Program-made: the position numbers and the translations under genes
The notes under the pieces: model-generated
What the model saw: only the letters and a program-made list of their open reading frames with translations
Database searches by the model: none
Told to the model about the DNA's origin: nothing
Assembly: GCA_033977485.1 (NCBI GenBank)
Contig: CM066985.1
Coordinates: 73,765,045-73,829,044, forward strand
Direction: 5' to 3'
Length of the DNA: 64,000 bases
Source of the DNA: Hydrangea macrophylla
Lineage: Eukaryota; Streptophyta; Magnoliopsida; Cornales; Hydrangeaceae
Part shown: piece by piece, positions 1 through 8,809 of the stretch
Layout: every line of letters begins with the position of its first letter
Numbering within the stretch: position 1 is the first letter of the stretch

Positions 1-112
1 AAACAGACCCAAAAACTACCAAAAATAAAAGGAACGGACAACATAAAGCTTGGGTTGCCTCCCAAGAAGCGCTAACTTTTATGTCTTTAGCTAGACCTTT
101 CTAGCATAAGAC

Positions 113-1432
113 TCATGGAGGCCGTAAATCGGACTGTGAACCCTTTAAAATGTCAGGAAGAGCCCGATGGTACGCAGAAATAATATCGCTTTGAATTAAA
201 TCGATTAACGGTTTGTCATTATGTTCGAATCGATTTCTTACCTTCCGAGTAGATTTCGCATTAGGGTCTACAGGATTAGGATTCATCCACTCATCATCGT
301 CCGCTATATTGTTTTCCCCACTCACCTTTATTTCTTTAATAGGCTCACTATTCCGTGTTACCTCACCTTCCACCTCACATAGGAAATCGTCGTTTTTAGG
401 AGGTTGATCCATAGCATTAAAAACGTTTAATTTTAGATTCATGTTCCCAAATGACACTTTCATTACCCCCGTCCGACAGTTAACACGTGCGTTGGCGGTT
501 GCTAAGAATGGACGGCCTAAGATGACAGGAGTATGTTTCCTAACATCTAGCACGGGTTCAGTGTCAAGGACCACGAAGTCGACAGGATAATAGCATTTAT
601 CAACTTTAACCAAGACGTCCTCGACGATTCCTCTAGGAATTTTAATAGAACGATCCGCTAATTGTATAGTAGCGGCCGTAGGTTTCAGTTCACCTAATCC
701 TAGTTGTTGATAGACGTGATAAGGTATGAGATTAACACTAGCTCCTAAGTCAAGGAGAGCCCTATGAATGATAGTGTCACCTATGACACATGAAATTGTA
801 GGCGTACCTGGATCTTTATATTTTGGAGGAGCGTGTTGGAATATAGAACTTACTTTTTCCGTGAGGAAGACCTTTTTAGGAGTATGACTCCGTATTTTGC
901 GCTTTTGAGTACATAGGTCTTTTAAACATTTAGCATAAGCGGGAATTTGCTTAATTGCATCGAGGAAAGGAATATTTATTTTAACTTGTTTGAACACCTC
1001 GAGTATATCCTCAACCTTAGACCCTTTCTTAGGTGAATGTGACGGTCCCTCAACGTTTGGTGGATATGGCATTCTCGGAATATAATTCGTTGAGACCGGT
1101 TCTTTATCTTTTTGAATTCTACTCGTTCCCTCACCCTCCTTATTCAAATTTAAGTCAATTTTCCCATCTTTCTCACTCTCATCCGGAATTACAACAACTT
1201 CCTCATCTCGAGCAGTCGTCCTAGTCGAAACAGCGTTCACGCTCTCACTCGTACTACCCACTGCGTATTGCCCCTTAGGTTGCTGAGTAGGTTGACTCGT
1301 CGTCTTACTCTCAGTTAAACGGTTTAATGTATTAACTACTTGTCCCATTTGGGACTCTAGCTTTGCGATAGACTGAGTGTGAGAGTGCACTAACTGAATT
1401 ACCGTCCCAAAATTTTCAAGTGAGGCCAACAC
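113..1432 (-). CDS. Aspartic protease region of gag-protease frame (element 1)
   Basis: This 439-codon frame is in phase with gag; the open stretch runs on up to 1555, just after the gag stop. It carries a coiled linker (SIAKLESQMGQV), a helical PFLDAIKQIPAYAKCLKDL segment, and a retropepsin-like protease with the DLGA active-site variant (LLDLGASVNLIPYHVY) and an ILGRPFLATANA flap/exit motif. The protease would cut Gag. The frame ends in SQSDLRPP and a TGA at 113. Element E ends the same way, so the end looks natural for this family rather than a local truncation. No reverse transcriptase follows, so mobility would depend on enzymes from another element. Confidence 0.82.
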   Translation of the reverse strand: MLASLENFGTVIQLVHSHTQSIAKLESQMGQVVNTLNRLTESKTTSQPTQQPKGQYAVGSTSESVNAVSTRTTARDEEVVVIPDESEKDGKIDLNLNKEGEGTSRIQKDKEPVSTNYIPRMPYPPNVEGPSHSPKKGSKVEDILEVFKQVKINIPFLDAIKQIPAYAKCLKDLCTQKRKIRSHTPKKVFLTEKVSSIFQHAPPKYKDPGTPTISCVIGDTIIHRALLDLGASVNLIPYHVYQQLGLGELKPTAATIQLADRSIKIPRGIVEDVLVKVDKCYYPVDFVVLDTEPVLDVRKHTPVILGRPFLATANARVNCRTGVMKVSFGNMNLKLNVFNAMDQPPKNDDFLCEVEGEVTRNSEPIKEIKVSGENNIADDDEWMNPNPVDPNAKSTRKVRNRFEHNDKPLIDLIQSDIISAYHRALPDILKGSQSDLRPP

Positions 1433-1555
1433 CTTCTCCTCGAATGCACTATTACGTGGAGGTGGAGGAGGTGGTTGGTATTGACCTTGTTGGTATTGGG
1501 GTCGGTACGTATTTGGAAAATTAGTCGACCTAGGATTATAATTATTCTGTGGGAA

Positions 1556-2713
1556 TTATTGCATAGAATTAACGTGTTGCTCAACAAATTCCGGGAATTG
1601 AGATGCAGAAGGACATGCAAAGATATTATGGGACGGTTCAGAACATAATGCACATACTTCTAAAGAGGGTGGATTAGACGGTTTGTTCATTTGCATAAGT
1701 CGGTCAAGTTTTCTATTTAATTCTTGTATTTGAATTGATTGACTTGACTCAACTGTCACCTCTCGCTTAGGTTGAAGGTACCCCTCAGAACGTACCGACA
1801 CAGCCTGATGCATCGAATTCTCGCTTAGTGTTTCAAATATTTTCCAGGCCTCGTCGGCGCTTTTGTGTAGGAAAGTTCCCGCACAAACGGCATCGACGGT
1901 ATTCCTAACAGAGGGAATAAGCCCCTCATAGAAGACTTGAACCAATTGCCACTTAGGAACTTGATGATGTGGACACGAGCGTAATAATTCTTTAAATTTT
2001 TCCCACGTGTCGTAAAGTGATTCCCCATCTTGCATTACAAAATTGGTTATGGATTTTCTTATCTGATTTGTACGCATAATCGGGAAAAACTTTTGTAAAA
2101 ATGCGGTGTGTAAGTCTTCCCATGTTCTAATAGTGTTTGGCTCCAAAGATTGGAGCCAATATTTAGCTTTGTCCTTTAATGAGAATGGAAAGAGCCGCAT
2201 TTTTAATTCATCATCAGTAAGATTTTGAATTTTCAAAGTAGAACATATATCTTGAAAATCTCCTAAGTGTTTATATGGATCTTCATTTAAACGGCCATGG
2301 AAAGATGGAAGCAGCGAGATGGTAGACGACTTAATCTCAAAGTGAGATGCCGTCGCCTCCGGTAATTCAATACATGTTTGTGGTGTGTAAGTTGTAGGAA
2401 TAAAATAATCTTTAAGTGGAGGAGGTGGTGGTATATTAGGATTATTCATATTAGCTCCGTTGTTTTGATTGTTATTGTTATTTCCACCGTCAGCCATTTT
2501 AATCGGTTTAATTTGAAAAGTTCGAGTTTTCCTTATCCGTTCACGGGTACTCTGAATTTCGGCCTCAAACAACGACGACGGAATCGGAGTTGATTCGTCG
2601 TCTTGCAACCTAGCTCTAGAAGCTTGGGTTGTGGACTTACTAGTTCTTAAGGTACGTTCAAGTTCAAGATCGAAAGATTTTAAATCTGGTTTATTTGAAC
2701 GTGTACCTAACAT
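1556..2713 (-). CDS. Gag polyprotein part, Athila type (element 1)
   Basis: A 385-codon frame begins at an ATG (2713) about 460 bp inside the PBS. The N-terminal third is low-complexity with Asn and Pro runs. The middle third is the retrotransposon gag core (KAKYWLQSLEP, then TWEDLHTAFLQKFFP, then SLYDTWEKFKELLRSCPHH), used for capsid assembly and RNA packaging. Near the C-terminus there is a CCHC zinc knuckle (C-ALC-SEPSH-NIFA-C). A single TAA at 1556-1558 closes the frame. Beyond the stop the same frame continues without a break into the protease region, and element E has CAA at the matching codon. I therefore read the stop as a nonsense change in a once continuous gag-protease frame. Confidence 0.85.
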   Translation of the reverse strand: MLGTRSNKPDLKSFDLELERTLRTSKSTTQASRARLQDDESTPIPSSLFEAEIQSTRERIRKTRTFQIKPIKMADGGNNNNNQNNGANMNNPNIPPPPPLKDYFIPTTYTPQTCIELPEATASHFEIKSSTISLLPSFHGRLNEDPYKHLGDFQDICSTLKIQNLTDDELKMRLFPFSLKDKAKYWLQSLEPNTIRTWEDLHTAFLQKFFPIMRTNQIRKSITNFVMQDGESLYDTWEKFKELLRSCPHHQVPKWQLVQVFYEGLIPSVRNTVDAVCAGTFLHKSADEAWKIFETLSENSMHQAVSVRSEGYLQPKREVTVESSQSIQIQELNRKLDRLMQMNKPSNPPSLEVCALCSEPSHNIFACPSASQFPEFVEQHVNSMQ

Positions 2714-3169
2714 AAACTAAAACAAAGAAAAAGAAACTAAAAACAAAAACTGACTCAACAAAAGAAAAACAAATAGCAAGCAATCACGCAACTAAGTCAA
2801 CAAGCATTCAACTACTGTGATGCATGAAAATTATCCTGTAATGCAATGACCGCGTCAAGCCCAGCGCCCCGGGTTTCCTAGCTAATGCAGTGCAATTAAC
2901 CCTAAACTAATGCAAATAGTGCGTCACAGCGCCCTGACTTACAGCGGTTTAAAGCGAATTCCAAAGGAAGCAATTTATTTTATTTTTTTATTTTATTTGC
3001 GTAAGCTCCTTTGATGCAATTAGCTGCTCCACTCGGAAACGTTGACTACAAAATAATAAAAAAAACAAGTTAGTAACTAAAAACAAAAACAGAAAATAAG
3101 AAGAATAAAAACTAATCTAATATTTACGAATTAACTAAACTACGATTATAAAACTAAGAGTAGTAATGC

Positions 3170-3189
3170 AATCCCCGGCAACGGCGCCA
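3170..3189 (-). other. Primer-binding site, element 1
   Basis: Directly inside the LTR, the minus strand reads TGGCGCCGTTGCCGGGGATT, the sequence typical of Athila primer-binding sites (reported as tRNA-Asp type). Confidence 0.8.
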
Positions 3190-4090
3190 AAAATTGATCT
3201 TGTCAAAATCAAGATATAAAAGTATTCTTTACTTTTCAAAGGATTTGCAGTGTGGAAGTAAAGGTCGAACCCACAGAGATTGATTACTACAACTACTTAA
3301 TTTTAAAACCTAAGTCTAATTAATTAGGAAAAACGGAGTTTGATTTGGATTTAATTAAACTAATAACAATAAAAATAAATCTAAACTATGAAAGCAATTA
3401 AAATTGTTTTAATGAATGTTTAAGGGAACCTAGGATTGCAAATCCACCACTAGTTTCATAATAGGAATATTTATGAATTACTTTAGCTTATTACGTTGGA
3501 TGAATATGGGGAATTGTAGCTACAAGCCCAATTCCTCCGACAAGAAGATAATCATGGTTCAAGCACCAACATAATCCATCTGCGGATAGCACGAATTATC
3601 TCACACTAAACTAGGGTTGTGATCTAATCCGTCTAACCTAGGCATGGACTATTCGGATACTTGATAGCACGAATCAATAAAGCACCATCACATGTAAACA
3701 ATCTAAACAAGCACAGCAAGAATAGATCGTTGAGCACATCACAGTCAAAATAGATCTAAGACAAGAATAAATTCCGAAAGCAATGATTTAATCAATATAA
3801 GTACGATTTATTAATAAAAATTCTCTCAACATGTGACTGTCATCCATACATAATAGACTAAAACAAAAGCATAAATAAAACCCTATTACTCATCTAGGGC
3901 TTCATTGAAACCCTAGATCAATGATCTAGCCGTCCATGGAAGTAGTAGATAGCAAGAGGTTGATGGAGGAGGCCATGGAAACCCTTGGTCTTCTTCTTCT
4001 TCTCCTTACTTCCCTCCCTTCAATGGCTGGAAGTATGGTTGTCGAATGTGTGTATATTAATTGCCAACCCTCTAATTGAAGTAAAATAGA

Positions 4091-4100
4091 GTTTATATAG
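4091..4100 (-). promoter_or_regulatory. TATA box of Athila-type LTR
   Basis: CTATATAAAC on the minus strand. The same place in the sister LTRs reads CTATATATAC (53038-53047), a TATATA form (about 16827-16835) and an altered CTATATGTAC (60081-60090). It is the best candidate for the U3 core promoter. Confidence 0.55.
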
Positions 4101-4234
4101 ATTTACAACATGTTTTGGAAGCCTTTACAACTCGAAACGGACTGAAACGCATGTAATTTACAGTCTGGACGTCGTTTAGCAGTCTCGTTTGCACAGGAGT
4201 CTTCAGTATACTGAAATACGCAACTTTGGTTTTT

Positions 4235-4375
4235 GGGCATATCGCGCGAGCGGGTCGCGCGAGCGCGACTTTTGGCTTTCGCGCGCGCGGGTCGCGCGAG
4301 CGATTCTGGGGTTCTCGCGGGCGCGGGTCGCGCGAGCGATTTCTCGGATTTCGCGGGCGCGGGTCGCGCGCGCGA
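4235..4375 (-). repeat. TCGCGCGAGCG palindromic cluster in LTR U3
   Basis: At least six close variants of TCGCGCGAGCG (palindromic core TCGCGCGA) lie in an otherwise AT-rich LTR, about 135-285 bp upstream of the TATA box. Sister clusters are at 16975-17050, 53185-53265 and 60228-60292. Confidence 0.75.
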
Positions 4376-4552
4376 CTTGGTTTTTTCAGCTTCTTCAACT
4401 ATGCTTTTTCACCCTGTTTAGCCTGGTTTAGCTGATTTCTTCCAAAACCTGTCAGAAACTAGAAAACGAAGTAAAAATATACAAAAACAGAATAAAAAGG
4501 TACTAACAAATGCTCATTAAGCGTATAAATAGGATTAGTTCTCTCCCGATCA

Positions 4553-5250
4553 CAGCGTACTTGAACAAGGGAAGCCGACCACATGGGAAGCATTTAAAGA
4601 AGAATTTAACCGATGATTCTTTCTGCAATCTGCTTATACTCAGAAACGCCAAGAGTTTGTAAGTCTAGTTCAAGGAGACATGACTGTGAGTGAGTATGTA
4701 TCCCATTACAATGCCTTGTTGAGATTTGGGAAAACTATAGTTCCAACTGATAGGGATAAAGCTCGTAAGTTTGAGGAATGGCTTAGGGAGAATATCCGTG
4801 GCTGTGTGGATATGTTGCAACACCCGATCATTTCTCTTATAGAGGAAGCGGCCCGCATAGCTGAGAAAAGTGTCGATCGAAATCGACAAGGACAACAAGG
4901 AAAGAGGTCCAATGACACTAGGGACAAGAGTCAAAGCAATGTGAAGAGACCATTCACACAAGGTTTGGGATCGAATATAGGTAGTCAATGAGGGAGTACA
5001 TTCATGGGGGACTCGAGACCGTTATGCCCGACATGTAATCTGCGACATAGAGGAACCTGTTATCAATTGACCACTTGCTACCTTTGCAAGCAATTTGGGC
5101 ACGTATCTAGGAATCGCCCTTTGAATGCAAATTCGATCACATCCAATACTACCTCGAACGCCAAGAGCTACAACCTAGAGATGGAGGAAAATGTTTTAAA
5201 TGTGGACAACGAGGACATATAGCGAAGAATTGCCCAAGTAAGAGACAACC
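4553..5250 (+). pseudogene. gag fragment of element A
   Basis: The gag core is seen as TTWEAFKEEF, then QEFVSLVQGDMTVSEYVSHY and a run through EEAARIAEKSV. Two zinc knuckles follow: one with the last Cys changed (CYLCKQFGHVSRNR, about 5080-5120) and an intact CGQRGHIAKNC (about 5205-5235) in another frame. Stops occur at about 4610 and 4989. The N-terminal part was removed or displaced when element 1 inserted at 4552/4553. Confidence 0.82.
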
Positions 5251-5254
5251 GGGA

Positions 5255-5743
5255 ATGAGTTCCAGGGCATTGAGTGTGCCAAGCGGATCAAGGGTAGAAC
5301 CTCGAGCGGATAAAGGGAAAGGAGTTGCGCAACAACAAGGGCAATATTTCTGGCTCAGGCCGGGGAATACGGATGATACCGTTATATCAGGTATTCTTCC
5401 TATTTGTTTGTATCATGAATGTATACTTATGGATTCTGGTTCCACGCATTCATTTGTATCACGTGACTTTGTCAAACATTTAACTGTTAAATCTAAACCA
5501 TTAGGATATGAGTTGTGCGTATCATTGCCCATTAGTGAACTATTAGTAACTTCTTCGGTATTCAAGTCATGTGAGATCAAGATAGACGATAAGGTCTTGA
5601 GTGTCGATTTGATTCCGTTGATAGTGAACTACTTCGATGTTATCTTGGGTATGGATTGGTTGTCGGTAAATCAAGCTAGAATTGATTATGAACAGAAGAA
5701 GGTTAGTTTCTATACGACAGGGCAAGAAGAGTTTACTTTTTAG
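5255..5743 (+). pseudogene. Retropepsin-like protease of element A
   Basis: The active-site stretch is MDSGSTHSFVSRDF, and DVILGMDWLS is the conserved distal motif typical of Tekay/Del and related chromoviruses. The frame of 162 codons is intact locally but is cut from gag upstream and from RT downstream by stops (TAG at about 5741). Confidence 0.82.
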
Positions 5744-5752
5744 GGTAAGGGT

Positions 5753-6508
5753 GTGACCGTACCGCCGTACTTGATATCGACAATTCAAGCAAGCAAGATG
5801 GTGAAGAAAGGTTGTTTGGGTTTCTTATGTTCAATTGTTGACACGAGAGTTCTTGGACCACTAGTAGAAGATATTCCAGTAGTTCGAGAATTTTCAGATG
5901 TCTTTCTCGATGAGTTACCCGATGTATTGATCGAAAGAGAGCTTGAGTTCACAATAGAAGTAGTACCAGGGTCACAACCGGTATCCAAAGCACCGTACCG
6001 AATGACACAAATAGAGTTGAAGGAGTTGAAAGTTCAGATACTGGAACTGCTCGAGAAGGGTTTTATTAGACCAAGTGTTTCGCCATGGGGGCTCCAGTTT
6101 TATTTGTGAAGAAGAAGGACGGGACAATGCCTATGTGCATCGACTACCGAGAGTTGAATAAGTTGACCGTCAGGAATAAGTATCCGTTGCCGTGAATAGA
6201 TGACTTGTTTGATCAGTTACAAGGGGCTCAGGTATTTTTGAAGATTGACTTGAGATCCGGTTGGTTACCACCAGTTGAAAGTCAAGGAGGAAGATCTTGA
6301 GAAGACAACTTTCAGAACCCGATATGGTCACTTTGAATTTTTAGTTATTCCATTTAGAGTGACTAACGCACCAGTTGCTTTCATGAACCTGATGAATCGT
6401 GTTTTCAAAAACTACTTAGATGAGTTTGTTAATATGTTCATAGATGACATCCTAATCTATTCCAAGAGTGTTGAAGATCACGAGCTTCATTTGCAATTTA
6501 CCTTATAA
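5753..6508 (+). pseudogene. Reverse transcriptase of element A (broken)
   Basis: An RT N-terminal linker (VVREFSDVFLDELP, then KAPYRM and [16 protein letters not shown]) runs into a frameshift near 6090. The other frames then carry [19 protein letters not shown], an in-frame TGA near 6193, KIDLRSG, and the catalytic FIDDILIYS (the usual YVDD-type box) near 6435. At least two frameshifts and two stops make it inactive. More RT sequence, still broken, follows to about 6700. Confidence 0.85.
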
Positions 6509-6811
6509 CGGTTTCGTGAGAAGAGATTGTTCGACAAATTGAAGAAGTGTGAGTTTTGGTTGACCGAAATTGCTTTTCTTGGATATATAGTATTGGCAAA
6601 AGGAATTTCTTTAGGCCCTCAGAAGATATAAGCAGTTACCAATTGGGTGAGACCGACGAATGTGACAGATATCTAAAGTTTCTTAGGATTAGCTGGTTAC
6701 TATCGGAGGTTTGTAAAAGACTTTTCACTTATTGCAATGCCGATGACACAGTTAATAAGGAAAGATATTGCTTTTATGTGAAGTCCGAAATATGAGAAAA
6801 GTTTTCAAGAA

Positions 6812-7216
6812 TTGAAGAGTCGACTAGAGAAGGCACCAATATTAGCCGTTCCGTCAGGGACTGAAGGATTTGTTATTTACAGTGATGCTTCATATAGAGG
6901 TTTAGGTCATTTCTTATGCAAAGTGACAAGGTCATTGCCTATGCATCGAGACAACTTAGATCGCATGAGAAAAACTATCCGACACATGATCTAGAATTGA
7001 CCGCCGTGATTTTTGCATTTGAAGATTTGGCATCATTACTTATACGGGGAGAAATGTGAGATATATACAGATCATAAGATTTTAAAGTATTTGTTCACTC
7101 AACGAGATTTGAACATGAGGCAGATGAGATGGCTAGAGTTGATGAAGGACTACGACTTGTCAATTTAGTATCATCCGGGGAAGGCGAATGTCATTGCCGA
7201 TGCTCTTAGTCGTAAA
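6812..7216 (+). pseudogene. RNase H of element A (broken)
   Basis: APILAVPSGTEGFVIYSDAS is the RNase H entry with its catalytic Asp. A stop and frameshift near 6990 separate it from the distal part (YTDHK, about 7057-7071, and the terminal ANVIADALSRK, about 7183-7217). Confidence 0.78.
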
Positions 7217-7452
7217 ACACCGACCAACATTGCATCAGATTTGGCTTCTCAGAAAGAATTGATTCAAGATATGGAGAATTTGGAGCTTGAGGTGTTCCAA
7301 GGATTAAAAGTGACTTGATGTCGACGATTGTGGCGCAACCACTCTTAATTCACAAGATCACAGAGAAACAACTTCAAGACATGGCTTTGAAGAAGATTTA
7401 TGATGAGATTCCGTCTGGGAAATAACCAGGATTCACTTTTGAAAATGATGTT

Positions 7453-8260
7453 TTGAGATTGAGAGGTAGAATTTGTGTACCTAACGAGAAAGAGTTGAAA
7501 CAGAATATCCTAGAGGAAGCACACAATACGAAGTACACCGTTCACCCGGGAAGCACCAAGATGTATATAGACTTGAGACATGTTTATTGGTGGCCGGGAA
7601 TGAAAAGAGAAATAGCACGCTATATTTTGCGATGTACGAGTTGTCAACAAGTGAAGGCTGAACGCCAAGTACCTTCGGGATTGTTACAATTGTTACTGAT
7701 AGCCGAGTAGAAATGGGAACACATATAATGGACTTTATCAGTGGGTTTACGAGGTCTAAGAGATCGAATACCATCATTTGGGTGATTATTGATCGTTTGA
7801 CGAAGTCGTCGCACTTCTTACCGCTTCGAACAACTAAGCCGATGACATTAGTTAAGTTGTATATCCGCGAGATTGTAAGACTACATGGTATCCTAGTTTC
7901 TATTATTTCGGATAGAGATGGTAGTTTTACATTGAAGTTTTGGAGAGCCTTGCAAGAAGCAATGGGTACCAAATTGCATTTCAGTACCGCCTTTCATCCT
8001 CAGACCGATGGGCAATCGGAAAGAGTAATCCAAATTTTGGAAGACATACTTCGGTTATGTGTACTTGATTTTCAAGGGGATTGGGAAGACCATTTGCCAT
8101 TGATTGAGTTTGCGTATAATAATAGTTTTTAGTTGAATATTGGGATGGCTCCTTTTGAAGCTTTGTATGGTCGTGTATGTCGTTCACCGATTAGTTGGAC
8201 GGAAGGCGGAGAAAGGATGATTGAAGGGCCGAAAATTGTGCAAGAGACGACAGACAAGAT
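7453..8260 (+). pseudogene. Integrase of element A (broken)
   Basis: The HHCC zinc domain is present (HPGSTKMYIDLRHVYWWPGM, then RCTSCQQVKAE). After a TAG at about 7708 the catalytic core continues: IDRLTKSSHF (first Asp), IISDRDGSFT (second Asp) and HPQTDGQSER (Glu). A further TAG at about 8130 interrupts AYNNSF from NIGMAPFEALYGR. All DDE residues can be read, but the frame is split. Confidence 0.85.
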
Positions 8261-8333
8261 AAAGGTAATTCGACAATGATTACTGACAGCTTAGAGTAGG
8301 TATAAGAGTTATGCCGACAAGCGTAGGCAACCA

Positions 8334-8708
8334 TTGGAATTTAACGTGGGCGATTTGGTATATTTGAAGGTGTTACCTTCAATGGGGATTACTAGATTTG
8401 GGAGATACAGGAAACTCAACCCGTGGTATATAGGACCTTTTGAGATCATCGGGAGAGATGGACCTGTAGCGTATCGATTGAACTTGCCTAGTGAGTATGC
8501 TCAAGTTCATAATGTGTTTCATGTATCCTTGTTATGTAAGCACTTAGCGGGGGATAGAGATCAAGTGGTGACTTCGATACCGAATGAAATTCAGAGAGAT
8601 TTGACATATGTTGCGTATCCGATAGAGATCTTGGATCGGAAGGATCAAGTCTTACAAAATAAAGTAATATCGAAAGTGAAAGTGTTATGGCATAGCCAAA
8701 CGACATAA
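8334..8708 (+). pseudogene. Integrase C-terminal/chromodomain region of element A
   Basis: Starts with FNVGDLVYLKVLP, the integrase GPY/F-type domain (WYIGPFEIIGRDGPVAYRL), followed by VHNVFHVSLL and YPIEILDRKDQVLQNKVISK, which matches the chromodomain-like tail of Tekay chromoviruses. Such domains tether integration to heterochromatin. A TAA at 8706 ends it early. Confidence 0.75.
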
Positions 8709-8798
8709 GAGATGACAGGTAAATCGAAGAGGAGATGCGTATTCACTATCTGCACCTTTTTGAGACATGAGGTATAAGTTTGGGGACAAACTTCTTTT

Positions 8799-8809
8799 AA
8801 GGGGGAGAG
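8799..8809 (+). other. Polypurine tract of element A
   Basis: AAGGGGGAGAG directly precedes the TG of the 3' LTR, as expected for the plus-strand primer. Confidence 0.7.

Larger units (their letters stand above)
1..4552 (-). mobile_element. Athila-derived non-autonomous Ty3/gypsy element 1 (gag-protease only; 3' part outside window)
   Basis: Read on the minus strand this is a 5' LTR (3195-4552), a primer-binding site, a leader of about 460 bp, a gag-protease frame (2713 to 113) and the start of the 3' non-coding part, which runs off the window. The gag style, the CCHC knuckle, the DLGA protease and the PBS are of the Athila lineage. The frame stops at 113, directly before a conserved block (about 35-85) that is also present after the frame in element E, so no RT, RNase H or integrase follows. 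It sits inside the gag of element A. Its target duplication cannot be checked because the other end is missing. Confidence 0.85.
3195..4552 (-). repeat. 5' LTR of element 1
   Basis: The plus strand reads TGATC at 3195 and GATCA at 4548-4552, giving a TG...CA LTR of 1358 bp. It aligns along its length with 52125-53436 and 59170-60466 and, in part, with 16361-17228. It holds a TATA-like CTATATAAAC (minus, 4091-4100) and a GC-rich palindromic cluster upstream of it (4235-4375). Confidence 0.88.

Noticed and set aside
113..1653. Element 1 as a complete Athila with pol
   Set aside because: The frame ends naturally at 113 and the next block is the 3' non-coding motif also seen right after the frame of element E, so pol is absent and not just outside the window.
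4189..4435. Plus-strand Arg/Ser/Ala-rich frames over the GC-rich cluster, and similar ones at 55566-55868
   Set aside because: All frames are open because of the repeated GCGCGAGCG motif. They are composition artefacts inside an LTR or the element interior.
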